Part shown: piece after piece, positions 8,373 through 15,447 of the stretch
How positions within the stretch are numbered: the stretch's first letter is position 1
Layout of the letters: every line of letters begins with the position of its first letter
NCBI RefSeq assembly: GCF_000720325.1
Contig: NZ_JOJM01000105.1
Span: 1-26,622 of the forward strand
Origin: Streptomyces sp. NRRL B-1347
Lineage (GTDB): Bacteria > Actinomycetota > Actinomycetes > Streptomycetales > Streptomycetaceae
Length of the DNA stretch: 26,622 nt
Direction: 5' to 3'
Notes under the pieces: model-generated
Database searches by the model: none
The model's input: only the letters and a program-made list of their open reading frames with translations
Told to the model about the DNA's origin: nothing
Translations under genes and position numbers: made by a program

Positions 8373-8503
8373 CCCGCCCAGCGACCGCCCAGGACCTCGA
8401 CAAGTTTGCTGGCACCCGCGTGGTGCGCAACGGACTGGTGACCATCGACCGGGTCACGGACTGGCTGGTTGGCCGGGTCAATACGGAGAGGGCATCTGCG
8501 TGA
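8336..8503 (+). CDS. Possible small protein, 55 aa, unrecognised
   Basis: A short frame (MGEGIHPKALGLTRP) overlaps the 3' end of the CoiA-like gene and ends with DWLVGRVNTERASA. The part beyond the overlap (TAQDLDKFAGTRVVRNGLVTIDRV) looks protein-like, with a regular mix of hydrophobic and charged residues. The start is not certain: GGGTGGA sits too close to the ATG. It could be a real small gene coupled to the preceding one or the tail of a lost gene. Confidence 0.3.
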   Translation: MGEGIHPKALGLTRPATAQDLDKFAGTRVVRNGLVTIDRVTDWLVGRVNTERASA

Positions 8504-8630
8504 CCCCGTTGCCAGGTGGATGCTTACCTGCTGGTGGCGGGACGAAGGCCCGGCCGGGGTTCCGCCTGGGCAGGGGGCATTTCACAGGAGGAGTATTCGT
8601 GGCGGTACCTGTGGGTGGATACTCGGGGGT

Positions 8631-8882
8631 ATGAGCGACACGACGATGAAGGTCGACTCCGCGACCCGGGATCGGTTCGCTGCCGTCGCCGCGGCGCGCG
8701 GGCAGAGCATGCGTGCCTACCTGGCGCAGTTGGCCATAGAGGAAGAGAACCAGGTCAAGCTGAACAAGGCGACGCTGGTGTTCCGCGAGGTCACCGGGAA
8801 GCCCGGCATAGCCGAGGCGTTCGATGCGGCGTTTCCCGAGGACGCCCCGGGCCCCCGGGGCACCGCCGGGCGGGCGGCCTGA
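8631..8882 (+). CDS. Ribbon-helix-helix type antitoxin
   Basis: An 83-aa protein. The first 45 residues (MSDTTMKVDSATRDRFAAVA, then ARGQSMRAYLAQLA) fit a beta strand followed by two helices, as in ribbon-helix-helix DNA-binding antitoxins. The tail, ending in PGIAEAFDAAFPED, would wrap the toxin. The next gene, two bases downstream, encodes a Fic-like toxin, so this is a type II toxin-antitoxin module. The antitoxin would bind the toxin and repress their common promoter, which should lie in the about 130 bp upstream. The start is the ATG behind CTCGGGGGT. The frame stays open further upstream without convincing coding sequence. Confidence 0.82.
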   Translation: MSDTTMKVDSATRDRFAAVAAARGQSMRAYLAQLAIEEENQVKLNKATLVFREVTGKPGIAEAFDAAFPEDAPGPRGTAGRAA

Positions 8883-8884
8883 CG

Positions 8885-9265
8885 TTGGAGCTGCACATCG
8901 ACATCCGGTGGCTCCTGGATCGTCAGGAAGAGCTGCTCGGCAAGGACCTCGGGGTGCGGGACTACTCGGCCCTGGTGGCTGCGGTGGCGCGTCACAAGGT
9001 GAACACTCCGCAGCTGGAGATGGGCGAGCCGGATGTGTACTGGCGTGCGGCGGCGCTGCTGGAGCAGCTGGTGCTGTTGCGTCCGTTGCCGGCCCGCAAC
9101 GCGTTCTTCGCGTACGGGGTGGCGGTGGCGTACATCCGGTCATCCGGGAAGGACGTGGATGATGCCTTCGGGCCGTGGGAGACGTTGATCCGGGATATCC
9201 GATCGCTGCGGCTGACGGTGTATGACGTCGCAGACCGGCTGCGTTCGATGCGGCCGAGGCGATGA
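8885..9265 (+). CDS. Fic/Doc-like toxin component
   Basis: A 126-aa protein that probably starts at a TTG two bases after the antitoxin stop (LELHIDIRWLLDRQEELLGK). It matches in outline the actinomycete proteins annotated as the toxin component of Fic-family toxin-antitoxin systems: DIRWLLDRQ, LGVRDYSALVAAVARHKVNTP, AAALLEQLVLLRPLPARNAFFAYGVAVAYIR. The stretch LRPLPARNAFFAYG sits where Doc and Fic proteins carry HxFx(D/E)GNKR. The catalytic His and GNKR residues are replaced here, so AMPylation or phosphotransfer by the known mechanism is doubtful. Only the Asn of ARNAFF remains. The stop overlaps the next start as ATGA. Confidence 0.75.
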   Translation: MELHIDIRWLLDRQEELLGKDLGVRDYSALVAAVARHKVNTPQLEMGEPDVYWRAAALLEQLVLLRPLPARNAFFAYGVAVAYIRSSGKDVDDAFGPWETLIRDIRSLRLTVYDVADRLRSMRPRR

Positions 9266-9456
9266 CCGGCTTCGACTTGATCGTGGTGGGGGCAGGCCCG
9301 GCCGGGGTGTCGGCAGCGGTGATGGCGTCGAGTCTTCGGATGCGCACGGTGGTCGTCGAGGCCGAGCAGGTCGGGGCGAAGCTCCGGTCGATCGACGCGC
9401 TGCAGAAGCGATTGGCCAGCACATCACCCTTGGGGGGTCAGACGCACAGGCGCTGA
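9262..9456 (+). pseudogene. Truncated NAD(P)/FAD-dependent oxidoreductase
   Basis: The frame begins MTGFDLIVVGAGPAGVSAAV, a complete N-terminal Rossmann dinucleotide-binding motif (GxGxxG, residues 11-16) followed by MRTVVVEAEQVGAKLRSIDA, typical of thioredoxin-reductase-like flavoproteins of about 300 aa. After about 48 residues the similarity stops and the frame ends in LASTSPLGGQTHRR. Only the first FAD-binding strand-helix-strand is left. Its ATG overlaps the toxin stop (ATGA), so the intact ancestor formed a three-gene operon with the toxin-antitoxin pair. Confidence 0.75.
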
Positions 9457-9540
9457 TGCCAGCCGTCTGTCGTTGGACCGTCAGGGGGAGAGGCAAGCGG
9501 TCTGTGAGTGGCGTGCGGTCGGTCCGGTCAGGGCTGGGGC

Positions 9541-10485
9541 ATGGCTGTCTTGCCGCGGATCGCTCCTATGCTCGCCTCGCCGGGCTTCCTCCCGCCTGCA
9601 CGTTCTGATCATCTGTGGGCTGCGGAGACGAAGTACGACGGGCAGCGCGTGATCGCCTACCTGCCCGGGGACGGCTCGGTGCTGTTGCGCTCCCGCTCGG
9701 GTGCCGACATCACCGCCGCCTATCCCGAACTCCATAGCCTCGGCCGGAGCGTGGAGGGGCCGGCGATTGTGGACGGGGAGGTCGTGGCCCTCGATGAGGA
9801 GGGCCGGCCGGACTTCGCGCGCCTGCAGCCTCGGATGGGCCTGGTCGGCTCCCCGGTGCGCGCAGCCCGCCTCGCCGCTCAGGAGCCCGCCCACCTGGTG
9901 CTGTTCCTGGACGGGCAGCTGCTGACGGGCCAGGCCTACAGCACACGCCGCCACCACCTGACGCAGGTGGTGGCACCCGGCCCGCACTGGTCGGTGCCGG
10001 CGTCCGTGGCCGGGCACAGCCGCCGGGCCCTGGAGCTGGCCCGCACCCGGCAGCTGGAGGGCATCGTCCTCAAACGCCTGGACTCGATCTACGAGCCGGG
10101 GACGCGCTCCCGTGCCTGGATCAAAATTCGTAACCTGCGCACCGTGGACGCGGTCATCGGTGGCTGGGTGCCGGGCCAGGGTCGGCTGAGCGCCCTGCCC
10201 GGCGCGGTCCTGCTGGGCGAGCCCCACGACGGTGTGCTGCGTTACCTGGGCAGCGTGGGCACCGGCTGGAATGAGCACGAACACACCCAGCTGAACGATC
10301 TGCTGACCATCGCCGCAGATGACGTATGCCCCTTCTCGCCGCCTCCGCCGGTGCGCGGCGCCCGCTGGGTCCTCCCACGCCTGGTGGCGGAGATTCGCTA
10401 CACCACCCGCACACGAGCCGGCCTGCTGCGCCAGCCGGTCTGGCACCGGCTGCGCCTTGACCTCGCACCGGGCGACGAGTCCTGA
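9541..10485 (+). CDS. ATP-dependent DNA ligase (LigC-like)
   Basis: A 314-aa enzyme that seals DNA nicks through a ligase-AMP intermediate. Ligase motif I is ETKYDGQR with nucleophilic Lys31. Next come LLRSRSGADIT (motif Ia region), IVDGEVVALDE (motif III), GIVLKR (motif IV) and WIKIR (motif V). A C-terminal OB-fold domain follows (VIGGWVPGQGRL onward, with YLGSVGTGW). The size fits the short LigC-type ligases of actinobacteria, which lack the LigD polymerase and nuclease domains. No Ku gene is visible in the window. I start at the ATG at 9541; an upstream GTG at 9508 adds eleven weak residues. The gene seems intact and stands alone between two decayed stretches. Confidence 0.92.
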   Translation: MAVLPRIAPMLASPGFLPPARSDHLWAAETKYDGQRVIAYLPGDGSVLLRSRSGADITAAYPELHSLGRSVEGPAIVDGEVVALDEEGRPDFARLQPRMGLVGSPVRAARLAAQEPAHLVLFLDGQLLTGQAYSTRRHHLTQVVAPGPHWSVPASVAGHSRRALELARTRQLEGIVLKRLDSIYEPGTRSRAWIKIRNLRTVDAVIGGWVPGQGRLSALPGAVLLGEPHDGVLRYLGSVGTGWNEHEHTQLNDLLTIAADDVCPFSPPPPVRGARWVLPRLVAEIRYTTRTRAGLLRQPVWHRLRLDLAPGDES

Positions 10486-10970
10486 CGCCGGCGATAAGGA
10501 GGGCCGGGATTCTTCGGGCCCCTGCTCATCCGGTGTGTTCTCAGCCGCCGTGCGGGAGCAGACGGCTGTTCGGCCAGGGGCTCGACGGCGGTGATGGGCT
10601 CGGCGGTCCAGCCGGACTGAGGCGTGAGGTGTACCGGGTTCCGCGGGGGAGGACCTTCACCCGTGCTGTGCAGAAGCCTCGGTCAGGGATGACCTGTTTG
10701 TCAGCGGGAGCCTGCGTCGCCATACCGGGATTCAACGAGTCGGCTCACCTCGCCGGTCTCGGCTCAACGGATGGACTTGAGACCGTGCCGCACGCGTGGG
10801 TTCCCGCGTCGGTCGGCGGAACGCCAGCCCCTCACCAGCGTGATCCTGGAGTTCGTCGCGAGCCCGCCCACCTTCATCTGCATCACGGGAGTCCTGTTCG
10901 CGAATCATTCTGGCCGGTCCTCGGCAGTGGAGCAGCGGGGGGACGTCTTCCATTGTGCGGCCGGGCGTTC
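10486..10970. other. Gene-poor stretch after the ligase
   Basis: About 480 bp without a convincing gene on either strand. Open frames exist, as expected at this GC content, but none has recognisable motifs or a good ribosome site. A lower-GC segment at about 10840-10910 suggests inserted or decayed DNA. Confidence 0.5.
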
Positions 10971-10985
10971 ATGGTGCCCGCGCTG

Positions 10986-11105
10986 ATGGCCGAGCAGGCG
11001 CGGGCCGCGCTGAAGGCGTGGAACGGCTACGCGCCCACCCCTGCTGAGGAGCAGGGCCTGGACAGCGAGCTGGACCGCCGCCTGGCCCAGGCGGCCGTGC
11101 GGTGA
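10986..11105 (+). CDS. Small protein upstream of the broken PIN-type gene, possibly a truncated antitoxin
   Basis: About 39 aa from an ATG at 10986 (MAEQARAALKAWNGYAPTPA), ending RLAQAAVR; an ATG at 10971 adds MVPAL. The stop overlaps the next GTG start as GTGA, so the two genes are coupled. Position ahead of a PIN-like toxin gene suggests the C-terminal part of a VapB-like antitoxin or a short accessory protein. The short length suggests loss of the 5' part. The function is inferred from context only. Confidence 0.4.
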   Translation: MAEQARAALKAWNGYAPTPAEEQGLDSELDRRLAQAAVR

Positions 11106-11438
11106 GCGACGTCGTGCGCATCGTCCTGGACGACACCGCGATGGCCGCGGCCGGCCGGGGCAACGTGCTCGCCTCGCGCCTCCTCCACCGCGCCCACGCC
11201 CAGGCCGGCTGGTACCTGTACGCCCCCGCGTGCGCGCTCGTGGAAGCCGACCGGGACCGGGCCGGCACAGCGGAACACCTGGCCGCACTGTTTGGCATTA
11301 CCGTGCTCGTCTCTGGGCGGCGGCGCACTGCCAGTACGCCGCCCAGCCGTCTTCGGCCCGCCCAGACGGCGCGATCATCACCACCACCGCACCAGAGCAG
11401 TGGATCGGGAGCCGGTCCGTGTCCTGGACCTGACGCCC
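11102..11438 (+). pseudogene. Decayed PIN-domain-like toxin gene (VapC-type)
   Basis: The first 68 codons read well: IVLDDTAMAAAGRGNVLASR has the paired acids expected at the first PIN strand, followed by LVEADRDRAGTAEHLAAL and GITVL. The frame then fails. In the next frame coding resumes with WAAAHCQYAAQPSSARPDGA and IITTTAPEQWIG. It must shift again to reach EPVRVLDLTP and the stop at 11436-11438. The gene therefore has an internal deletion with a frameshift near 11305 and a second shift near 11408. The acidic residues that would lie in the lost segment are missing. I take it as an inactive relic of a VapBC-like module. Confidence 0.7.
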
Positions 11439-11753
11439 TGACCGAGCCGACCGCTCCCGGCGAAGCAGCCCGCCGTCGACGGGCCAGCCGTGCGCGTTCG
11501 CCGTCGTGCTCCATGGCCCGATGGCCGGGCCGCGCCTGGAACGTGTCGGCCGCTGGCGGCAGCGTGCTGGACCAGTAGCCGGACATCACAGGATCTTGCG
11601 TGAAAGGTTCCCTGGATCGGCGTGTGTTCACCGGGATCAAGGGCCCCGAGTCCCACGCGTAGGTGCTCACTCCTTTGGGGGCGCGCCAGTGAACCGAGGG
11701 ACGTCGAGGCTGTGAAACGTTCGGCGTAACTCAGGATCCAGGAAGAGGCGCTC
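11439..11753. other. Stretch without a recognised gene
   Basis: About 315 bp between the PIN relic and the small secreted protein gene. No open frame shows known motifs. It should contain the promoter of the downstream small gene, but no clear -35/-10 pair was picked out. Confidence 0.4.
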
Positions 11754-11945
11754 ATGCGGCGAACCGCGTCCATCGTCATGACTTGCACTGCTCTGGCGCT
11801 CACCGTCATCGGTGCGACACCGTCCATCGCAGATCCAGGGCCAATCTCGGAGGCGGACTGCCGCGCCAAGAACGGTGTGGTGGACGACATCCAGGGGACC
11901 TACTACTGCGTAGCCGTCCACGGGGTCATCGAGGGGGCCGAGTAA
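11754..11945 (+). CDS. Small secreted protein with two cysteines, 63 aa
   Basis: The N-terminus MRRTASIVMTCTALALTVIG has two arginines and a hydrophobic core, followed by ATPSIADPG, where signal peptidase I would cut after SIA. The mature part is about 36 aa and acidic, with Cys37 and Cys52 that could form one disulfide (DCRAKNG and YYCVAVHG). GGAAGAGG lies 6-7 bases before the ATG. Base use is less GC-biased than nearby genes. It stands alone, without an obvious partner. A secreted signal, inhibitor or surface peptide are all possible; I do not recognise the family. Confidence 0.65.
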   Translation: MRRTASIVMTCTALALTVIGATPSIADPGPISEADCRAKNGVVDDIQGTYYCVAVHGVIEGAE

Positions 11946-12089
11946 GAGGAACGGCCCTCGTAACCGGCACGCCAGGCAGGGGGCAGCAGTGTGCGGGGCC
12001 TGGCCGTCGGCCCCGCCCTCCCCCGGGGGGGCGGTTCCCGAAGCCACCAGTCGCTGCGCCGGACGCTCCGCAGGCACGGGTGAAAGCGC

Positions 12090-12318
12090 ACGAGTGGGAC
12101 CTGTACCGCGCCCGGCAGGCCGTCGCAGCTCAGGCCCGTGCCGAAGCCGCGGCCGCGCAGCCCGAGGACCAGGTCCCGGCTGCGGCGGTGGCCCCGGTCG
12201 TGCGGCTCGCGCCCCGGCTGGCCTCCGTCACCCCGGCCCCGGAGGTCGTGGACGTCGATGACGGCCAGGAGCTGGTCCTCGAGGACCTGACCCGCGAGCA
12301 GGTGCTCGACTGGCGCAC
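12090..12318 (+). pseudogene. Gene fragment, copy A of a duplicated segment
   Basis: A plus-strand frame reads EWDLYRARQAVAAQARAEAA, then PEVVDVDDGQELVLEDLTRE and QVLDWRTR before it breaks. It has no proper start or end. A diverged second copy lies at about 12735-12960. The source gene is not recognised. Confidence 0.5.
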
Positions 12319-12324
12319 CCGCGC

Positions 12325-12479
12325 CCGGACATCGCGGTGTCGGGGTAGCGGCCGGGCGGGTGCAGCACGATGGCGAGGACGGCGCCGTACGCCTCGTCCA
12401 GGCCGATGAGGGAGACGACCAGGACGTCGCGGCCGTCGGGCAGGGTCCAGATCTCCCCGCGCTTGATCTCCGAGGTCAC
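12325..12479 (-). pseudogene. 5' remnant of a MazF/PemK-like toxin gene
   Basis: The frame starts at a GTG at 12479 and reads MTSEIKRGEIWTLPDGRDVL, then VVSLIGLDEAYGAVLAIVLHP. KRGEIW plus a following strand-rich stretch is the usual opening of MazF/PemK-type mRNA interferases. The likeness ends near 12325, where the frame runs into the duplicated fragment. About half of the domain is missing. The start overlaps the upstream RHH remnant stop as GTGA, the usual antitoxin-toxin order. Confidence 0.5.
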
Positions 12480-12679
12480 AGACTGTCGCCCTCGCCCGCC
12501 AGGTCATGGCCCAGACCGAGCGCGGCGAGCTGCTGCGCGGCGTCCAGGGTCGCGGCGCGGCGGGCGGCGCGGACCACGTACGCGTTCACGCTCAGGCCGG
12601 CCGCCTTCGCGGCCTGCCGGATGGAGGGGGCGAGCTCGTCGGGGATAGCGCGTACCCAGGGGTCGCGTACTGGGCGTCG
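12476..12679 (-). pseudogene. 5'-broken ribbon-helix-helix antitoxin remnant
   Basis: The minus strand reads DPWVRAIPDELAPSIRQAAK, AAGLSVNAYVVRAARRAATL and ends GHDLAGEGDSL. This is a clear strand plus two helices of the ribbon-helix-helix type (compare DELAPSIRQAAKAAGLSVNAYV with Arc-like antitoxins). No ATG, GTG or TTG is available in frame; a stop lies shortly upstream, and the nearest GTG is in another frame. The gene has therefore lost its start through a frameshift or rearrangement. It precedes the MazF-like remnant, giving a dead toxin-antitoxin pair. Confidence 0.55.
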
Positions 12680-12734
12680 TGACTCGGCTCGTTCTCACCG
12701 GCTGGGGAAGGAGGCTGCGGCCGGGACGGCGCGC

Positions 12735-12960
12735 GCGAATGGAGCCTGTGCCGGAGACGGCAGGCCGCCGCAGCTCAGGTTTCGCGGCCGCGCAGCTGGA
12801 GGACGGCGTCCCAGGCGCAGCGGTGGATACGGTCGTACTGCCGCTCCCCGCCCGGGCGTCCTCGCCTCGGCCCCGGAGCAGGAGCCCGTGGACGTCGTCG
12901 TCGACGTCGATCGGGAGCTGCTACTGGAGGACTCGTCCCGCGAGGTCAGTTGCTATGGCG
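12735..12960 (+). pseudogene. Gene fragment, copy B of the duplicated segment
   Basis: The DNA aligns with copy A: ggcaggccgccgcagctcag here against ggcaggccgtcgcagctcag there, then gcggccgcgcagc, gtggacgtcg and a matching GAGGAC...CCCGCGAG near the end. Small insertions and deletions have broken the reading frame. The copies are in the same orientation and flank the antisense RHH and MazF-like remnants. Confidence 0.5.
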
Positions 12961-13410
12961 GTCGGTGTGATTTCCGGTCATGAGAGAGAGGAGTGGGGCA
13001 AGGGTTGTGACGTGTTCTCGGTGCACCTCGTAGTGACCGCGAGAGGGGGTTGTGAGCCAGTTGGCGTGTACCAGGAGGCGAAGGTGGTGGTAGAGCTGCC
13101 CGGTGGTGCCCATGTCGTCGTGGGCGGAGAGTTCACTGGTTTTGTGAGTCCCTTCCAGGCATGCCCGCAGGATCCTCAGGCGTACCGGGTGAGCGAGGGC
13201 ACTCAGGCGTGTGCTGAGTGTTGTTAAGTCAGCATCTGCCAGGGCTGATCTGGCCAGTTGGTGGGGCTCTGCTGCAGTTGGCGTCTCGTGCTCCGGGGGC
13301 GGCGTTGTGCAGGCTGGCATGCTGCTCAGTTGTTGTTGCAGCGCGGAGAGGTGCTGTTCCAGTAGTTCGACGCGCTGGGTCAATGTCGGTTCTGGAGCGG
13401 CTTCAGTCAC
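12946..13410 (-). CDS. ArsR-type winged helix transcriptional regulator
   Basis: A 154-aa protein from a GTG at 13410. The N-terminus has a short coiled coil (LTQRVELLEQHLSALQQQL), then a polar linker. The winged helix begins near residue 63 with LTTLSTRLSALAHPVRLRIL, continues with the recognition region TSELSAHDDMGTTGQLYHHL and the wing RGHYEVHREHV. ALAHPVRLRIL is the hallmark of ArsR-like regulators. No metal-binding cysteine pair is visible, so it probably senses something other than metal. GAGG lies very close to the start. The target is unknown; no divergent gene is evident upstream. Confidence 0.8.
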   Translation of the reverse strand: MTEAAPEPTLTQRVELLEQHLSALQQQLSSMPACTTPPPEHETPTAAEPHQLARSALADADLTTLSTRLSALAHPVRLRILRACLEGTHKTSELSAHDDMGTTGQLYHHLRLLVHANWLTTPSRGHYEVHREHVTTLAPLLSLMTGNHTDRHSN

Positions 13411-14081
13411 ATCCTCATCGTAGTGCGGGTGTGGATCATGGGTTTTACTCCCGGCACGAGGGCCGCCGTGCCGTTCTTCTTGGCCCGCTGCGAGGCGAAG
13501 CTGGCGAGCCCTGGCAAGAGCCGGTGGAAGCCCTCCCTGAGTGGGGGGGGAGGGACACGGTGCTCGGCAGGTACGTGAGCGTTGGGGGCGGCGTGCGCCC
13601 GGTGGACCATGCGAGCGTGCGGTAGTCCGCCCGCGGCTGCTGGCCTTTGACCGTCTGTACGGGCATCCCGGTGGTGGTTGGGGAACTTGAACAGTCGGGC
13701 TGCCGCTCGCGCGGTGCTGGCCTGCCGCGAAGCACGTGGCCTTTCGGCTATCGGCGGCGATTGGCTGCTGGCAGTGGCATGGAGTCGGCGTTGCGGTCGG
13801 GTGCCCGAGGCAAAGAGGTGAGTCTGCGAGCGCTTCAGGCCGGTCTTCTGGCTGCCATCGTGGCCTAGCTCACGGCGGGTGGGCTGCTGCACTGACATGA
13901 GCGGAGCGATTCCTTCCGCACGAGGTGACCTGCTAACCGAGTGTGGCAGCACCTGCGTGAGGCGTGATCACAGCCCTGGATTGGCGGAGATCATTCTGGA
14001 CAGTCCCGGTGCCAGTCCGATGAGGTAAAGCTGACCACATCTGCTACTGCAAACATCAGATGATGAGGGGGGAGAGGGGCC
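13411..14081. other. Gene-poor stretch before the RiPP cluster
   Basis: About 670 bp with no gene I can support. Frames such as the minus-strand one covering 13407-13952 have no recognisable motif and poor starts. It separates the decayed region from the biosynthetic operon and may hold transposon debris. The promoter for the gene at 14082 should lie within its last 100 bp, which are AT-richer (around 14020-14060). Confidence 0.4.
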
Positions 14082-14408
14082 GTGGGACGTCCTCCAGCAC
14101 TTCCAGTGGATGCGAAGCTTTCACTCGTTATCAAGGTGATCTCCGGAGAGGAAACCGCTGTAGAGGCAGCCAAGAGGGCGGGGGTATCTGTGCAGGCTGT
14201 ATCGAACTGGAAGCGCCGTTTTATGGAAGGGGCGCGGCTCGGTCTGGAAGGTGAGCCGGTGCTGCGTGATGCTGCCCGAGAGGAGGCCTTGAGTGATGAG
14301 AACCGTGCCCTTAAAAGGGCGCTGGGGGAGCTCTATATGGAAACTCGCCGCCTCAAGGCAAGGTGGCGTGACCGTGTGATCAGCAGTGATGACCGTGAAG
14401 CGGCCTAG
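14082..14408 (+). CDS. Orphan IS3 OrfA-like helix-turn-helix protein
   Basis: A 108-aa protein from a GTG behind GGGGAGAGGGG. Residues 11-50 (AKLSLVIKVISGEETAVEAA, then KRAGVSVQAVSNWKRRF) form the helix-turn-helix seen in OrfA of IS3-type elements. The C-terminus (LSDENRALKRALGELYMETR) is the usual leucine-rich dimerisation coil. There is no OrfB with a DDE core downstream; the biosynthetic operon follows after about 80 bases. It may be a leftover of a lost insertion sequence. It may also be a domesticated DNA-binding protein that controls the cluster. Its lower GC content resembles the next genes, which supports joint transfer. Confidence 0.7.
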   Translation: MGRPPALPVDAKLSLVIKVISGEETAVEAAKRAGVSVQAVSNWKRRFMEGARLGLEGEPVLRDAAREEALSDENRALKRALGELYMETRRLKARWRDRVISSDDREAA

Positions 14409-14490
14409 AAGATTCAACTAACTCCATTCTTGACTCCGCTGCCCCATGGTACGAATGTCCCACGACGATGCATTCGAAAGTCGGGGGCAC

Positions 14491-15447
14491 ATGCACACCA
14501 TAGAACGTCAGGTTGTAGCCGGTCTCGGGGCGCTAACTGTAGTTGGTGCGCTGGGAGGGAGTCTGGTTCGGATGGCGGGGGCTCGGGAACGAGCCCGCCG
14601 CAGCACTACATATCGACGCTCGGACGGCAGCGTGATCGAGGTTGAGGTTCACTTACCTGCGGATGCGCAATCGGCAGTCATGTTTGAGAACGGCCTGGGA
14701 ATGGCGCACGAGTGCTGGGACTGGGTTTCCAGTAGTCTTCCCGGGGGGGTAGCGTACGTTCGTTACAACAGGCCCGGCTACGGAGTGAGCAGGTCAGCCT
14801 CCCCTCCGACTCTCGATGAGCATATTTCGCTTCTCAGTGAGCTTCGCTCCGAGTACGTTTCTAGTTTGCCGGTCACGCTTGTCGGGCACTCCTTGGGCGG
14901 ATACTTGGCTGCCGCATATGCAGCTTCGTGCGGCGCGGACGACTCCATTGAACGAGTCGTGCTCGTGGATGCAACAAATATCGATTCGCTGCATGCGGCC
15001 CGCGATTTGGACTTCTATCCATGGGTGCGCCAGTCCCTCATCATGGAGGCGGTATGGTCGGCCATCGGACTTGCCGCTCTGGCTCCGGTACGAGATGCTC
15101 CAGGGTTCCGGCCAGAAATAGAAAAGTCCCTTCAGGATTTCTCTGTGCAGCCCGGGACCTGGCTCACTTCCTTTCGCGAGTTCTGCGCCGCCGCGAAATA
15201 TCCCTCGCTGCAGCCGCTCAACTTGCCGCTTGATGTTGTGTCGGCCCATAACAACCTGCGAGCTGCTGACCATGATGCCGACCAGCTCGGGCTTCTCAAG
15301 CTGTCCGACCGTTCCAGGCATCACATCATTGGGGATGCGGAGCATCTGAGTGTGCTGTCGATACCCGCGCATGCTCGGCATGTCTCGCAGATCATCATGG
15401 GGGATCGTCAGGCCGTGCTGGATGCATCGGAAATCGGAGAACGGTGA
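14491..15447 (+). CDS. Membrane-anchored alpha/beta hydrolase of the linaridin-like cluster
   Basis: About 318 aa from an ATG at 14491 with GGGGG just upstream; ATGs at 14446 and 14458 have no ribosome site. An N-terminal hydrophobic segment (VVAGLGALTVVGALGGSLV) anchors it. The hydrolase core follows: VMFENGLGMAHECWDW (oxyanion region), YVRYNRPGYGVS, the nucleophile elbow LVGHSLGGYLAA, the strand RVVLVDATN, and a late His in GDAEHLSVL. The triad looks complete. In cypemycin-type linaridin clusters a hydrolase-fold protein (CypH/LinH) acts with a membrane protein on the precursor, in dehydration or epimerisation. This gene is the best candidate for that role. It contains a TTA codon at 14653. 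The stop overlaps the next start as GTGA. Confidence 0.8.
   Translation: MHTIERQVVAGLGALTVVGALGGSLVRMAGARERARRSTTYRRSDGSVIEVEVHLPADAQSAVMFENGLGMAHECWDWVSSSLPGGVAYVRYNRPGYGVSRSASPPTLDEHISLLSELRSEYVSSLPVTLVGHSLGGYLAAAYAASCGADDSIERVVLVDATNIDSLHAARDLDFYPWVRQSLIMEAVWSAIGLAALAPVRDAPGFRPEIEKSLQDFSVQPGTWLTSFREFCAAAKYPSLQPLNLPLDVVSAHNNLRAADHDADQLGLLKLSDRSRHHIIGDAEHLSVLSIPAHARHVSQIIMGDRQAVLDASEIGER

Noticed and set aside
9481..10446. 321-aa minus-strand frame opposite the DNA ligase.
   Set aside because: Shadow of the ligase; all ligase motifs are on the plus strand.
10910..10945. Translation SSAVEQRG, which often betrays a tRNA gene read as protein.
   Set aside because: The surrounding DNA cannot be folded by eye into a tRNA cloverleaf and lacks the conserved GGTTCGAATCC arm.
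13407..13952. 181-aa minus-strand frame upstream of the ArsR-type gene.
   Set aside because: Low-complexity composition, no ribosome site, no recognisable domain; not supported as a gene.
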